DNA of 64,000 bases from Pseudolabrys sp. (GCA_030684935.1 JAUXXH010000011.1:1-64000), one strand, 5' to 3'; shown: positions 51,533 through 61,673, numbered from the stretch's first letter. Numbers and translations: made by a program. Notes: generated from the sequence alone by a model not told the origin.

Positions 51533-53050
51533 TCAACCCCTAATTGCATGACGCGCGTCGGCGGCCCGCAATTCCGTTTTCAGAATCTTTCCGTAATTGT
51601 TCTTCGGCAGCGCATCAACAAACACATAATCTTTCGGCCGCTTGAAGCGCGCGATGCGCTCGAGGCACAGCGCGTCAAGCTCAGGGGCGCTGGCCTCGCC
51701 CACGACATAGGCCACCACGACCTCGCCCCACTCGCGGTCCGGCCGGCCGATGACCGACACCTCGCGCACGCCAGTGTGGGTCAACAGCACCTCCTCGACC
51801 TCGCGCGGATAGATGTTGGCGCCGCCGGAGATGATCAGGTCCTTGGAGCGGTCCTTGAGATGCAGGTAGCCGTCGGCGTCGAAGGCGCCGACGTCGCCGG
51901 TGTGCAGCCAGCCGTTGCGCAAGGCCACCGCGCTGGCGTCCTCATTGCGCCAGTAACCCGGCATCACCACATTGCCGCGGCACAAAATCTCGCCGGCCTC
52001 GCCGGGATCGAGCGCCCGGTCCTCGCTGTCGGCCACCATCACCTCGACACTGGCGAAAGGCCGGCCGGCGGACGCCAGACGCGCGCGCCACTGCGGATGG
52101 TCGCGGTCGGCGATATCCTGCTTCGACAGCGTCGAGATCGTCATCGGCGCTTCGCCCTGCCCGTAGATCTGCGCCAGCCGCGGCCCGAAACGATCGAGCG
52201 CGGCCAGCGCGTCCTCGACATACATCGGCGCGCCGCCCCAGATCAGCGTGCGGATATTCTCGGCGGCGCAGTCGGCCGGGCATTCGACCAGCCGTTTGAT
52301 CATGGTCGGCGCCGCGAACATCGACGCGCGCGGCCAGGCCCTGAACAGGCCGAACACTTCGTCGGGCTCGAAGCCGCCCGACTCCGGCACCACCTGCACG
52401 CCGAGCCGCGCCACATGCGCCATGATGTAGAGGCCCGAGCCATGGCTCATCGGGGCGGCATGGATGATGGCGTCACCGGGATCGATCGGATCGACTTCCG
52501 ACGCATAGGCAAAACTCGCAGCGGCAAGATTACGATGGGTGAGCATCGCCCCTTTCGGCCGGCCGGTAGTGCCCGAGGTGTAGAACAGCCAGGCCAGATC
52601 GTCCGGCGCGCGCGGCGTCACGGCGATGGCGTCGGCGCTGAACAACGCATCATACTCGGCGCTGCCGATCGCAGTCAGCCGCTCGAGGCTTGCCGGGGCA
52701 TGCGGCGCGATGTCGGCGTCGAGACCGGGCGAGGCAAAGCAGACGCGCGCGCCGGAATGCTCGAGGATGTAGCCCAGCTCAGCGCCGTGCAGCTTGGCAT
52801 TTGCCGGCACGGCGGCAAGCCCGGCATGCCAGATGCCGTACAACAGCGCGAGGTAGTCGGGGGCGTTCCTGGCGACGATGGCGACGCGGTCGCCGGGCTG
52901 GAGCTTCAGCCGGTTACGCAATCCGCCCGCCAGGCGCGCAGCGCGTTCCGCCAGATCGCCATAGCGCGCCACCACGTGCGGGCCCGACGCCACTGCCGCG
53001 AGCCCCGGATGGCTGAGCCCGGCCCGGTGCAGCCACAGCGCCAGGTTCAT
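51533..53050 (-). CDS. AMP-dependent acyl-CoA synthetase/ligase
   Basis: A 505-residue ANL-superfamily enzyme that adenylates a carboxylic acid and transfers it to CoA. The phosphate loop YTSGTTGRPKG, the YGQGE A5-like motif, TGDVG and the C-terminal catalytic Lys in LPKNNYGKILK are all present. I start at MNLALWLHRAG; the longer frame is the shadow of maf. It lies 17 bases after maf, on the same strand, and probably activates the acid imported or produced by its neighbours. Confidence 0.92.
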   Translation of the reverse strand: MNLALWLHRAGLSHPGLAAVASGPHVVARYGDLAERAARLAGGLRNRLKLQPGDRVAIVARNAPDYLALLYGIWHAGLAAVPANAKLHGAELGYILEHSGARVCFASPGLDADIAPHAPASLERLTAIGSAEYDALFSADAIAVTPRAPDDLAWLFYTSGTTGRPKGAMLTHRNLAAASFAYASEVDPIDPGDAIIHAAPMSHGSGLYIMAHVARLGVQVVPESGGFEPDEVFGLFRAWPRASMFAAPTMIKRLVECPADCAAENIRTLIWGGAPMYVEDALAALDRFGPRLAQIYGQGEAPMTISTLSKQDIADRDHPQWRARLASAGRPFASVEVMVADSEDRALDPGEAGEILCRGNVVMPGYWRNEDASAVALRNGWLHTGDVGAFDADGYLHLKDRSKDLIISGGANIYPREVEEVLLTHTGVREVSVIGRPDREWGEVVVAYVVGEASAPELDALCLERIARFKRPKDYVFVDALPKNNYGKILKTELRAADARHAIRG

Positions 53051-53067
53051 GGGCGCCTCGCCTGGTT

Positions 53068-53691
53068 TTAGACCGCGTTCAGCCAGCCGAAACGGATCGG
53101 ATAGCCCTCGCCGTCCAGCAGACTCATGGTCTCGTAGAGCGGCAGGCCGACAACGTTGGAATAGGAGCCGACCATCTTGACGATGAAGGTACCGGCAATG
53201 CCCTGGGCGGCGTAGCCGCCGGCCTTGCCGCGCCATTCGCCGGAGGCGAGATAGGCCTCGACGTCTTCGGTCGACAGCCGCTTGAAGCGCACGCGGGTCT
53301 CCACCAGCCGCTGGCGGAAGGCCTCGCGCGGCGTCACGAGGCAGATGGACGTGTAGACGCGGTGATTGCGGCCGGACAGCAGGCGCAGGCACTGCGCCGC
53401 CTCGTCCAGCAGTTCGGCCTTGGGCAGAATGCGGCGGCCGACCGCCACCACGGTATCGGCGGCCAGGATATAGGCGCCGCGCAATTCGTCGTCGAGCTTG
53501 ACGTTCTCCAGCGCCGCCTCGGCCTTGGAGCGCGCCAGCCGGTTGGCATAGGCGCGCGGAATCTCGCCCCGGCGCGGGGTTTCATCCAGGTCGGCGGGCT
53601 TGAGCGCGTCGGGCTCGATGCCGGCCTGGTTGATCAAGGCCAGCCGTCGCGGCGAACCGGAGGCGAGCACGAACTTGGAGCGGCCGATCAT
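53068..53691 (-). CDS. maf: Maf-like nucleotide pyrophosphatase
   Basis: A 207-residue Maf protein that hydrolyses canonical or modified nucleoside triphosphates. The signature [17 protein letters not shown] is at about 9-25; the catalytic Asp lies in [11 protein letters not shown]. Length is typical. In related genomes it is next to yacG; here a catabolic block separates them. Confidence 0.95.
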   Translation of the reverse strand: MIGRSKFVLASGSPRRLALINQAGIEPDALKPADLDETPRRGEIPRAYANRLARSKAEAALENVKLDDELRGAYILAADTVVAVGRRILPKAELLDEAAQCLRLLSGRNHRVYTSICLVTPREAFRQRLVETRVRFKRLSTEDVEAYLASGEWRGKAGGYAAQGIAGTFIVKMVGSYSNVVGLPLYETMSLLDGEGYPIRFGWLNAV

Positions 53692-53782
53692 CTGTTGGCG
53701 GTACCGCGATCGAGAAATCGAATAAGCGAATGGGCGCGGAAACTAGCGGAACGGCGGTGCTTTCGCAAACTCTGCCCCCCGC

Positions 53783-54259
53783 TCACTCGTTGCCGCCCCC
53801 GCCACCCTTACCGAACCGCTCGCGGATCCGCGCCAGCAACTGGTCGCGAACTTCGCGGTAGGCATCCAGCCGCTGCTCGCGGCTGCCTTCGATCGCGGTC
53901 GGATCCATGGTCGGCCAGTACTCGACATCGGCGGCGATGGTGCGGGTCAGTTCCAGCGCCTTGTGATGCGCGGGCGGCGCCAGCGTCACGATCAGATCGA
54001 AGTTGAGCCCTTCGACGTCTTCCAGCTCTTCGAAATCGATCGGCTTGTGGCCGGCGATATCGATACCAATTTCCTCCAGAACCGCGACCGCGAACGGGTC
54101 GAGCTCGCCCTTCTGCACGCCGGCCGAGCCGACATACATCGACTTGCCGAGGAACTGCCGCAACAGGCCGGCCGCCATCGGCGAGCGCACCGAATTCAGA
54201 CCGCAGGCAAACAGCACCGCCTGCGGGCGCGAGCGGCGCTCGGGCGGGTCGACCACCAC
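53783..54259 (-). CDS. Low-molecular-weight phosphatase / arsenate-reductase-like protein
   Basis: A 158-residue LMW-PTP-fold protein with the P-loop C19-GLNSV-R25-S (Cx5R) and later Asp residues (DPTAIEGS) that can serve as general acid. The C-terminus has a poly-Gly tail. It is part of the conserved hisD-UPF0262-LMWP string. It is one base from the UPF0262 stop. A true arsenate role is not indicated; no ars genes are nearby. Confidence 0.88.
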   Translation of the reverse strand: MVVDPPERRSRPQAVLFACGLNSVRSPMAAGLLRQFLGKSMYVGSAGVQKGELDPFAVAVLEEIGIDIAGHKPIDFEELEDVEGLNFDLIVTLAPPAHHKALELTRTIAADVEYWPTMDPTAIEGSREQRLDAYREVRDQLLARIRERFGKGGGGGNE

Positions 54260-54260
54260 C

Positions 54261-54758
54261 CTAGCCTTTCCAGTGCAGCACGCAGATCAGCGTGAACAGC
54301 CGCCGCGCGGTGTCCATGTCAACCGTGACCTTGTCCTTTAACCGCTCCATCAGAATGCGCGAACCGTCGTTGTGGATGCCGCGCCGGCCCATGTCGATCG
54401 CCTCGATCTTGTCCGGCGTGGCGGTGCGGATGGCCTGATAGTAGCTGTCGCAGATCATGTAGTAGTCCTTGACGATCCGGCGCAGCGGCGACAGCGAGAA
54501 CAGATGCGCCATCACCGGCGTGCCATCCTCGAGGCGGATGTCGAACACCAGCCGGTTGCCGTTGACGCTCAGGTGCAAGGCATAGGGACCGCCGTCATGA
54601 TTGACCGGCGCGAACGTATTCATCTCCAGTAGGTCGTAGATCGCGACCGCGCGCTCGTGTTCGATGTCGGGGTTGGAGCGGCCGATCGACGCCTCGTCGA
54701 GCTCGACGGAAACCAGTCGCCGCTTGTTGCCGGCAGGCCCTGATTTGCCGGGGCTCAT
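54261..54758 (-). CDS. UPF0262 family protein
   Basis: A 165-residue protein of the alphaproteobacterial UPF0262 family, function unknown. The segments [22 protein letters not shown] and [21 protein letters not shown] are characteristic. I start at MSPGKSG, whose ATG overlaps the hisD stop (ATGA). A longer frame is the shadow of hisD. Confidence 0.93.
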   Translation of the reverse strand: MSPGKSGPAGNKRRLVSVELDEASIGRSNPDIEHERAVAIYDLLEMNTFAPVNHDGGPYALHLSVNGNRLVFDIRLEDGTPVMAHLFSLSPLRRIVKDYYMICDSYYQAIRTATPDKIEAIDMGRRGIHNDGSRILMERLKDKVTVDMDTARRLFTLICVLHWKG

Positions 54759-56050
54759 GGCAGGTTGAGGCGGATGGCCACGGAGCGGGCGTGGGCGGTC
54801 AGGCCCTCGGCCTCGCCCAAGGCGATGGCAGCGGGACCGAGCGCGCGCAACTGATCGGGCCCGCATTTGAGCAAGGACGTGCGCTTCATGAAGTCCAGGA
54901 CGCCAAGGCCCGACGAGAAGCGCGCCGACCGCGCCGTCGGCAGCACGTGGTTGGAACCGGCGACATAATCGCCGATCGCTTCCGGCGTATGCGCGCCGAT
55001 GAAGATGGCGCCGGCATTGCGGATGCGCGCCACCAGCCGCTCCGGATCGGCGGCGGCGATTTCCAGATGCTCGGGCGCCAGCCTGTCGACCAGCGGCACG
55101 GCATCGTCCAGCGACGGCACGAGAATGATGGCGCCGAAGTCGCGCCAGGAGGCCGCAGCAATGTCGGCGCGCGGCAGCGTCTTGAGCTGGGAGGCGACCG
55201 CCGCCTCGACCGCGTCCGCCAGTTCTGTGTCATCGGTGATAAGGATCGACTGCGCGCTGACATCATGCTCGGCCTGCGCCAGCAGATCGGCGGCGATCCA
55301 GTTGGCATTGCCGGTGCTGTCGGCCAGAATGAGGACTTCGGACGGCCCGGCGATCATGTCGATGCCGACCTGCCCGAACACCAGCCGCTTGGCCGCCGCC
55401 ACATAGGCGTTGCCGGGACCGACGATCTTGGCGACCGGCGCGATGCTCTCGGTGCCATAGGCCAGCGCCGCCACCGCCTGCGCGCCGCCGATGCGGTAGA
55501 CCTCGTCGACGCCGGCGAGCTTCGCCGCCGCCAGCACCAGCGGCTCCAGTTTGCCGTCGGGCGCCGGCACCACCATGACAAGGCGTTCGCAGCCGGCGAC
55601 CTTGGCCGGCACGGCATTCATCAGCACGGACGAGGGATAGGCGGCGGTGCCGCCGGGGACGTAGAGACCGACTGCCTCGATCGCGGTCCAGCGCGAGCCC
55701 ATCTCGACGCCGAGGTCGTCGGTAAAGCGGTCGTCGCGCGGCAACTGGCGGCGGTGATAGGCCTCGATGCGGTCGCGGGCGAGCTTGAGAGCATCGAGCG
55801 CCTTGGGATCGCTGGCGGCGGCTGCGGCGTCAAGTTCAGCCGCGGTCACCCGCATCCCGGTCTTGGCCGGATCGATGCGGTCGAACCGGGCGGTGTATTC
55901 GGACAGCGCGGCGTCGCCGCGCGCCCGCACCTGGGCGATGATATCGCGCACGATCTGCTCGACATCGGCCGCGGCCTCGCGCTTGACGCCGAGAAAGGCG
56001 CGAAAACGCTGGTCAAAATCGGCGCCTAGGCGGTCCAGTCGAAGCGGCAT
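54755..56050 (-). CDS. hisD: Histidinol dehydrogenase
   Basis: A 431-residue zinc enzyme that oxidises L-histidinol to L-histidine in two NAD-linked steps. The family signature is visible ([14 protein letters not shown], then QAEHDVSAQ), together with [22 protein letters not shown] and the C-terminal [16 protein letters not shown]. Length is normal. It is followed by UPF0262 with a four-base overlap; other his genes are not in the window. Confidence 0.97.
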   Translation of the reverse strand: MPLRLDRLGADFDQRFRAFLGVKREAAADVEQIVRDIIAQVRARGDAALSEYTARFDRIDPAKTGMRVTAAELDAAAAASDPKALDALKLARDRIEAYHRRQLPRDDRFTDDLGVEMGSRWTAIEAVGLYVPGGTAAYPSSVLMNAVPAKVAGCERLVMVVPAPDGKLEPLVLAAAKLAGVDEVYRIGGAQAVAALAYGTESIAPVAKIVGPGNAYVAAAKRLVFGQVGIDMIAGPSEVLILADSTGNANWIAADLLAQAEHDVSAQSILITDDTELADAVEAAVASQLKTLPRADIAAASWRDFGAIILVPSLDDAVPLVDRLAPEHLEIAAADPERLVARIRNAGAIFIGAHTPEAIGDYVAGSNHVLPTARSARFSSGLGVLDFMKRTSLLKCGPDQLRALGPAAIALGEAEGLTAHARSVAIRLNLP

Positions 56051-56093
56051 GACCGTTCAATGGGTGATGCGCGCCGTGGCGTCAACCCGGCGC

Positions 56094-56594
56094 TTACCGG
56101 GGCGGCGATTTCCCGGTTTCGGCGGGGACGACCGGCACCGCAACTTCGTCGACGATGTGGGACGGGCACTGGGTGGCGGTCCAGGTCGGGCCGAGGTCGA
56201 CCAGTTCGGCCTCCAGGCATTCGACCTCCAGGCGCAGCGCGGCGCCGCCGGAAAAAATCAGGGTGACGACGCCGGCCGGGGCTTCGGCCTCGGCAAATTC
56301 GACGGCCAGCAGATTCAGGACGGCGTCCTTGCCGGCCGGATTGACGTCCTTGCACTTGCAGGCGAGGACCCGTTCGAAGCGCAGGGCCGAGCGGCGGCGG
56401 CGGTATTGGGGGTCGCTGAGCTGGGCCCCCTCCCAGTCGAACCGGTTGAGCGCCACGATCAGACGCTTCTCCTGTGGCCGCCATATCACGTCGGCGACCT
56501 TGACCACGGCGTCCTGGAGGTGGGCCGAAACGACCTCCAGATCCTCATCGTCGAGGACCACGAATTTCAGCTTATCCAGTTTTTGCTTATCCAT
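56094..56594 (-). CDS. DUF2948 family protein
   Basis: A 166-residue protein starting MDKQKLDKLKFVVLDDEDLEVVSAHLQDA, the hallmark of DUF2948. These alphaproteobacterial proteins of unknown function are usually encoded next to murA and hisD, as they nearly are here. It is 43 bases upstream of hisD. Confidence 0.92.
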   Translation of the reverse strand: MDKQKLDKLKFVVLDDEDLEVVSAHLQDAVVKVADVIWRPQEKRLIVALNRFDWEGAQLSDPQYRRRRSALRFERVLACKCKDVNPAGKDAVLNLLAVEFAEAEAPAGVVTLIFSGGAALRLEVECLEAELVDLGPTWTATQCPSHIVDEVAVPVVPAETGKSPPR

Positions 56595-56647
56595 GGCATC
56601 GCTCCCGTCCCGCCGTACCTAGGCAAGCCGGTGCAGCCTCGCAAGGG

Positions 56648-57349
56648 TCAGAATGCCGGTTCCAGTCCGGCCGCCTGCCAGCGGTCGCGGGTGGCGGGAT
56701 CGGTCAGCGCGCGCAACAGCGCCCTCGCCCCGTCCGGATTGGCGCTGCCGGCATGGACGGCGGCAGTATAAGTATTCGTGTAGTGCAGGTCGCCCGGCAG
56801 CGGACCAACGATGGTGAGGCCTTTCACCGGCAAGGCCTCGCTGATGAAGGTGGTGCCGAGTTCGGCGCGGCCTTCGGCGACCGCGGCCGAGACGTCGAAG
56901 CCGCCTTTGCACAGCACGGCCTTCTTGTTGACCGCATCGGCAATGCCAAGCCTGTCCAGCAGGCCGACGAACATGATGCCGCCGGAGCCGCCGGCCTTCG
57001 GGTCGGTATAGGCCACCGAGGACGCATCGAGCAGCGCCTGCTTGAAGGCGGCGGGCGTGGAAATGTCCGGCGCTGCGGCGCCCTCGCGCACGATCACGCC
57101 GGTAACGGTGCGGCCGAGATCGGTGATGCTGCCGGAGACGACGAGCCCCCGCTTGTCGAGCGCGGCGATCAGCGATTCCGACAGGATGACCAGATCGGCC
57201 ACCTCACCGTTTTCGATCCGCTCGCGCAGCGAACCGGCGGTGTTGAAAACGAGATCGAGCTTGCCACCGCCGGCGCGTTCGAATTCCGCGCCCAAAGCCG
57301 CCACCATCGCCTTGACGGCACCGGCGCTCAGAACCTTGATGTCAGACAC
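56648..57349 (-). CDS. ModA-like substrate-binding protein without signal peptide
   Basis: A 233-residue periplasmic-binding-protein-fold protein of the molybdate-binding (SBP_bac_11) type: IKVLSAGAVKAMVAALGAEFE, then FNTAGSLRERIENGEVADLVIL. No leader peptide is seen and none could fit, because the permease gene ends just upstream. It begins with GTG; GGAG lies eight bases before GTG 57349, while GTG 57355 is too close. It may be a cytoplasmic sensor or binding protein rather than a transporter part. No ABC permease or ATPase is adjacent. Confidence 0.8.
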   Translation of the reverse strand: MSDIKVLSAGAVKAMVAALGAEFERAGGGKLDLVFNTAGSLRERIENGEVADLVILSESLIAALDKRGLVVSGSITDLGRTVTGVIVREGAAAPDISTPAAFKQALLDASSVAYTDPKAGGSGGIMFVGLLDRLGIADAVNKKAVLCKGGFDVSAAVAEGRAELGTTFISEALPVKGLTIVGPLPGDLHYTNTYTAAVHAGSANPDGARALLRALTDPATRDRWQAAGLEPAF

Positions 57350-57364
57350 TGGCACTTCTCCGCA

Positions 57365-58705
57365 TTATTCCGCAGGCACGACGCGCTTGGGCCGTTGCCT
57401 AAGCGCATAGGCCACGAACGGCACGCCGACCAGCAGCACCCCGACGCCGACGAAGGCGCCCGCGCCGGTGTACACCAGGCTCGAATACAGCAGGTACGCG
57501 CAGATCAGGCAGAACAGGACCGGTGCGAGCGGATAGAGCGGCACCTTGAACGGCCGGTCGCGGCCTGGATCGCGCTGGCGCAACACGATCGCCGACACAC
57601 CGACCAGCAACAGGAAGCTCCAGAACACCGGTGCGGTGTATTCGACCATCGCGGTGAAGCCGTCGCGCGCCAAGGCGCCCAGGATCACCAGGCCGAACGC
57701 GATCGCGCTCTGCATCAATATGGCGTTGCGCGGATTGTTGCCGGTGTCGCTCCAGCTGCTCAGCTTCGACAAGGCCAGGTCGTCGCCCAGCGCATGATAA
57801 AGCCGCGCGCCGGTGAAGATGCTGGCATTGATGGTGCTCAGCGCGGCGACACAGACAATCAGGCTGACCACCGTCGCGGCGCTGTCGCCAAGTCCCATGC
57901 GCATCACGTCGGCGGCGATGGCGCTGGACTTGCGCAGGCCGTCGAGACCGAGGACGTGCAGAAAGGCGAGATTGATCACCACATAGAGCACGGTCACGAT
58001 TGCGGTGCCCAGCATCAGAATCCGGAACATGTCGCGCCGCACGTCGCGGACGTCGGCGGACAGGTACGCCGCTTCATTCCAGCCGCCATAGGTCAGGAGC
58101 ACGAACACCATGGCCAGACCGAAGGCGCCACCAGCGCCGGAACCAGCCGCCACCGGCGCAGTGCCGGGTCCGCCGAAAATGAAGCCGACCGCGATGATCG
58201 CCACGAGACAGCCGATCAGCACAAAGCTGAACAGGTTCTGCGCGGTCTTGCTTTGATAGGTGCCGTAGATATTGACGGCGGTCAGTACCAGCAATCCGAT
58301 GGCCGCGTAAATCGCCGGCCCGTAATCGCCAAGTGAAAACAGCGACTGCGCATAGTCGCCGAGCACGAAGGCGACGGCGGCGATGGCGCCGGTCTGAATG
58401 ACGGTGGTGCGCGCCCAGGCAAACAGCAAGGCCACCGGCCGGCCCAGCGCGCGCTCAAGAAACCGGTACTCGCCGCCCGTGCTGGGATAGGCGGCCGCGA
58501 GTTCGGCATAGACCAGCGCGCCGATCAGCGTGGCGACACCGCCGAGGACCCAGGCGAGGACGAAGGCGGTTTCGCTGCCGACATTCAACGCCACCAGTTG
58601 CGGGGTCCGGAAAATTCCGATGCCGATGATGATGCCGACCATCATCAAAGCGCCGTCCATGACAGAAAGGCTGGCGCGAGGCGTCTTAGAGGCGGCGGTT
58701 GTCAT
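57365..58705 (-). CDS. APC family amino acid permease
   Basis: A 446-residue, 12-helix permease of the amino acid-polyamine-organocation family. The unwound helix 1 motif GIIIGIGIFRTP and the YPSTGGEYRFLERALG segment are diagnostic. I start at MTTAASKTPR; the longer frame upstream is not hydrophobic or conserved. Substrate unknown. It precedes the ModA-like gene by 15 bases. Confidence 0.92.
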   Translation of the reverse strand: MTTAASKTPRASLSVMDGALMMVGIIIGIGIFRTPQLVALNVGSETAFVLAWVLGGVATLIGALVYAELAAAYPSTGGEYRFLERALGRPVALLFAWARTTVIQTGAIAAVAFVLGDYAQSLFSLGDYGPAIYAAIGLLVLTAVNIYGTYQSKTAQNLFSFVLIGCLVAIIAVGFIFGGPGTAPVAAGSGAGGAFGLAMVFVLLTYGGWNEAAYLSADVRDVRRDMFRILMLGTAIVTVLYVVINLAFLHVLGLDGLRKSSAIAADVMRMGLGDSAATVVSLIVCVAALSTINASIFTGARLYHALGDDLALSKLSSWSDTGNNPRNAILMQSAIAFGLVILGALARDGFTAMVEYTAPVFWSFLLLVGVSAIVLRQRDPGRDRPFKVPLYPLAPVLFCLICAYLLYSSLVYTGAGAFVGVGVLLVGVPFVAYALRQRPKRVVPAE

Positions 58706-58792
58706 GGATTTTTGATCTCGGATGGACCTCCCGACTGGAGGACTGATGAAAACCAATACAAAGGCTGACCTTCGCACAGCCTGTGGCACGTG

Positions 58793-58823
58793 AAAACCGG
58801 CCCCGGCGACAAGCACCGGAGCC
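58793..58823 (-). terminator. Probable terminator of the exported methyltransferase gene
   Basis: On the reverse strand GGCTCCGG pairs with CCGGGGCC (one G-U pair) across a nine-base loop, followed by GGTTTTC, about 47 bases beyond the methyltransferase stop. Confidence 0.5.
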
Positions 58824-58869
58824 GTTAGTTGCGAACGATATCAGACCATCGCGGTCGCGCCAGCGGCCG

Positions 58870-59655
58870 TTAGGCCTTGGTCGCGCTCCAGCCTGAACCC
58901 TTGACCTCGTTGCCTTCAACGGTGCCCTTGAGTTCCTGCTTCTTGCCATCGATGTCGACGGTCAGGGTAATGGCCTTGCCCCTCAGGCGGCCGCTGACCT
59001 CAGCCGGCTTGCCGTTGATGGTGGCCTTGCCCGAGACCATCTGGAAGCTCTGGGTCAGTTCAAGCGTCATCGGCTGCTCGCCCTTGACGTCCCACTTGCC
59101 CTGTACCTTGGCCGGCACGTGCCAGAGATAGACCTGCTTGCCGTCAACCACCTCTTCGACGTCCGGCTTCCACTCGCCCATATTGAAGGCATGCGACACG
59201 ACGCGCGAACCGGGTTTCATTTCGTCGAGAATTTTCGGCCGCAGGCGCAAATTGAGCTCGGTGAGTAGGTACATCGTGATCACGTCGGAGTTGGCCACCG
59301 ACTCGTCGAACAGGTTGCCGACCTTGAAGGTCACCTTGTCGGTGACTCCGGCCTTCTTGGCATTTTCGTTGGCTTCGTTGATCCGGACCGGATTGATGTC
59401 CACGCCGAATCCCTTGGCACCGTATGTCTTCGCCGCGGTGACGATCATGCGGCCGTCGCCGCAACCCAGATCGATCACGGAATCTGTGCTCTTCACTTCA
59501 GCCAGTTCCAGCATGCGATCCACCACCGCCTGCGGGGTCGGCACGTAGATCACGTCGAGCTTGGGCTCCTGCGCCAGAGCGGGCATGGCGCTGAAGCTGA
59601 CGGCGGCGATCAGGGCGCAGGCCGCGCGACGGGTGTACACGAGTTGCGACATCAT
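58870..59655 (-). CDS. SAM-dependent methyltransferase with signal peptide
   Basis: A 261-residue protein with an N-terminal signal sequence (MMSQLVYTRRAACALIAAV, cleavage near ALA-Q29) followed by a class I methyltransferase core. The SAM motif is DLGCGDG at 62-68 and the acidic loop GVDINPVRI. After about residue 180 comes a beta-rich, Lys-rich domain that does not look like a methyltransferase. I start at ATG 59655 with AAAGGA nine bases upstream; earlier in-frame ATGs lack a ribosome site. An exported SAM enzyme is unusual because SAM is cytosolic. Confidence 0.8.
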   Translation of the reverse strand: MMSQLVYTRRAACALIAAVSFSAMPALAQEPKLDVIYVPTPQAVVDRMLELAEVKSTDSVIDLGCGDGRMIVTAAKTYGAKGFGVDINPVRINEANENAKKAGVTDKVTFKVGNLFDESVANSDVITMYLLTELNLRLRPKILDEMKPGSRVVSHAFNMGEWKPDVEEVVDGKQVYLWHVPAKVQGKWDVKGEQPMTLELTQSFQMVSGKATINGKPAEVSGRLRGKAITLTVDIDGKKQELKGTVEGNEVKGSGWSATKA

Positions 59656-59839
59656 ACTGGGGATTCCTTTGATGGTCTTCATGATGAAATATTTGGCAGA
59701 GCTGGCCCGGCGGCCAACGGCAGTACCCACCTGCGAGGAGGCACACCTTTAGACAAACAAATGTGGACCGTATTTTGTTCGGGTCCGGGAACTGAAATAT
59801 AGCCGATGAAATCGGGCGCCGAAAGCGGGGTCGCTCCGC

Positions 59840-61129
59840 TCAGGAACTCAGGCGCTCTATTGCCGCACCGCAACGTGACAGTTTTTCTTCAAGCCGCTCG
59901 AAGCCGCGATCAAGGTGATAGACGCGATTGACCATGGTCTCGCCCTCGGCCGCCAGCGCGGCGATCACCAGCGACACCGAGGCGCGCAGGTCGGTCGCCA
60001 TCACCGGCGCGCCTTTTAGCCGCGCCACCCCCTCAATGGTTGCGGTCTCGCCACTGAGCTGGATGCGCGCGCCGAGCCGCGCCAGTTCCTGCACATGCAT
60101 GAAGCGGTTTTCGAAGATGGTCTCGGTGATATGCGAGGTGCCCTTGGCCCGCGTCATCAGCGCCATCAATTGCGCCTGCAGATCGGTCGGGAAGCCGGGG
60201 AATGGCGCGGTGGTGACGTCGACCGGTTCCAGTCCGCTGCCATTGCGGGCAATGCGAATGCCCTCGTTGGTCGGTGTCACGGTGACGCCGGCCTGCACCA
60301 GAACATCGAGCGCGGCCTGCAACAGTTCCGGCCGGGCATTGGCCAGCAGCACGTCGCCGCCGGTCATCGCCGCCGCCATCGCATAGGTGCCGGTCTCGAT
60401 CCGGTCCGGCAGCACCGTGTGGCGCGCGCCATGCAGGCTGGTGACGCCCTCGATGACAATGCGCGAGGTGCCGGCGCCGGTGATATTGGCGCCCATCTTG
60501 TTCAGACAGTCGGCGACATCGCCGATCTCCGGCTCGCGCGCGGCATTGTCGATCACCGTGGTGCCGCGGGCCAGCACCGCCGCCATCAGCGCGGTATGGG
60601 TGCCGCCGACGGTCACCTTCGGGAATTTGATCTGGCCGCCGCGCAGGCCGTTTTTGGCGCGGGCCAGCACATAGCCGGCCTCGATTTCGATGTCGGCGCC
60701 GAGCGCTTCCAGCGCCATGATCAGCAGGTCGACCGGCCGCGTGCCGATGGCGCAGCCGCCCGGCAGCGAGACCTTGGCCTCGCCCATGCGGCCGAGCAGC
60801 GGCGCGATGACCCAGAAGCTCGCGCGCATCTTCGACACCAGTTCATAGGGCGCGGTGGTGTCGACGATGCGCTTGGCGGAAATGTGCAGGGTGCGGCCGC
60901 TGTTGGGGTCGTCGCCCTCGCGCCTGCCGGCGATCATGATGTCGACGCCCTGGTTGCCGAGGATGCGCTGGAGCTGGATGACGTCCGCCAGCCGCGGCAC
61001 GTTATCGAGAATCAGCGTTTCATCGCTCAACAGGCCGGCAATCATCAGCGGCAAAGCGGCGTTCTTGGCCCCCGAAATCGGAATCGTGCCGTTCAGGCGC
61101 TGGCCGCCGACAATCCGTATCCGATCCAT
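59840..61129 (-). CDS. murA: UDP-N-acetylglucosamine 1-carboxyvinyltransferase
   Basis: A 429-residue EPSP-synthase-fold enzyme for the first committed step of peptidoglycan synthesis. The catalytic Cys lies in [15 protein letters not shown] (fosfomycin target), and the N-terminal [20 protein letters not shown] is typical. Full length. It is separated from DUF2948/hisD by three accessory genes, unlike in many relatives. Confidence 0.97.
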   Translation of the reverse strand: MDRIRIVGGQRLNGTIPISGAKNAALPLMIAGLLSDETLILDNVPRLADVIQLQRILGNQGVDIMIAGRREGDDPNSGRTLHISAKRIVDTTAPYELVSKMRASFWVIAPLLGRMGEAKVSLPGGCAIGTRPVDLLIMALEALGADIEIEAGYVLARAKNGLRGGQIKFPKVTVGGTHTALMAAVLARGTTVIDNAAREPEIGDVADCLNKMGANITGAGTSRIVIEGVTSLHGARHTVLPDRIETGTYAMAAAMTGGDVLLANARPELLQAALDVLVQAGVTVTPTNEGIRIARNGSGLEPVDVTTAPFPGFPTDLQAQLMALMTRAKGTSHITETIFENRFMHVQELARLGARIQLSGETATIEGVARLKGAPVMATDLRASVSLVIAALAAEGETMVNRVYHLDRGFERLEEKLSRCGAAIERLSS

Positions 61130-61258
61130 GGAGCCCCGCCCGTCCGCGATTCAAGAGGTCGGCCGATCTATGGACCGGCGCCACCCAACCTGCAAATCCC
61201 GAAACCGGTCAGGGTGAACAACCTTCGCCGTCCGAATGCGGCAAAAGTCGGACGCCGG

Positions 61259-61438
61259 TTACGGCTCCTTTTCGGCGACCGGTTCGGGCCGGGTCGCGGT
61301 TCCATCGCCGGGCCCGGTGTCCCGGCCGCGCACCTGGGCCTTGCGGCGGCGCAGATTGGCCCGCAGCGCCGCCGCCAGCCGCGCCTCGCGCGCCGCGACT
61401 TTCCGGGATTTGGGGCCGTCCGCGTCCTTGGTCGTCAT
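61259..61438 (-). CDS. Small basic protein near murA
   Basis: A 59-codon frame (MTTKDADGPKSRKVAAREAR, then LAAALRANLRRRKAQVRG) encodes a basic helical peptide ending in an acidic Pro/Glu tail. Small Arg/Lys-rich proteins of this kind are often encoded upstream of murA in Hyphomicrobiales, from my recollection. No strong ribosome site is seen. A different frame over the same bases encodes only Gly/Arg/Pro-rich sequence and is rejected. Confidence 0.65.
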   Translation of the reverse strand: MTTKDADGPKSRKVAAREARLAAALRANLRRRKAQVRGRDTGPGDGTATRPEPVAEKEP

Positions 61439-61560
61439 GGCCGTTCATATCGGGCCGAATACAGGCTTCGCAAGGTCACGCATTGCCTTGCACTGCGGGA
61501 GCCCCTATGGCAGTTTCCGCCGCGTTCGCCCCGGCCCGCCTCAGGGCCGCTTGCGTTCTC

Positions 61561-61635
61561 GCTGCCGTAGCTCAGTGGTAGAGCACCTCATTGGTAATGA
61601 GGAGGTCCACAGTTCGATCCTGTGTGGCAGCACCA
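61561..61635 (+). tRNA. tRNA-Thr (GGT)
   Basis: A 75-base cloverleaf: acceptor GCTGCCG/TGGCAGC, D-arm AGCTCAGTGGTAGAGC, anticodon arm CCTCA-TTGGTAA-TGAGG with anticodon GGT, T-arm AGTTCGATCCT, and encoded CCA. Confidence 0.97.
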
Positions 61636-61673
61636 TTCAACCTCATGGACCGCCAGAACTGCCCGGCCTCGCC

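Noticed and set aside
61209-61448. A 79-codon Gly/Arg-rich frame near murA
   Set aside because: The overlapping 59-codon frame at 61259-61438 gives a far more protein-like sequence.
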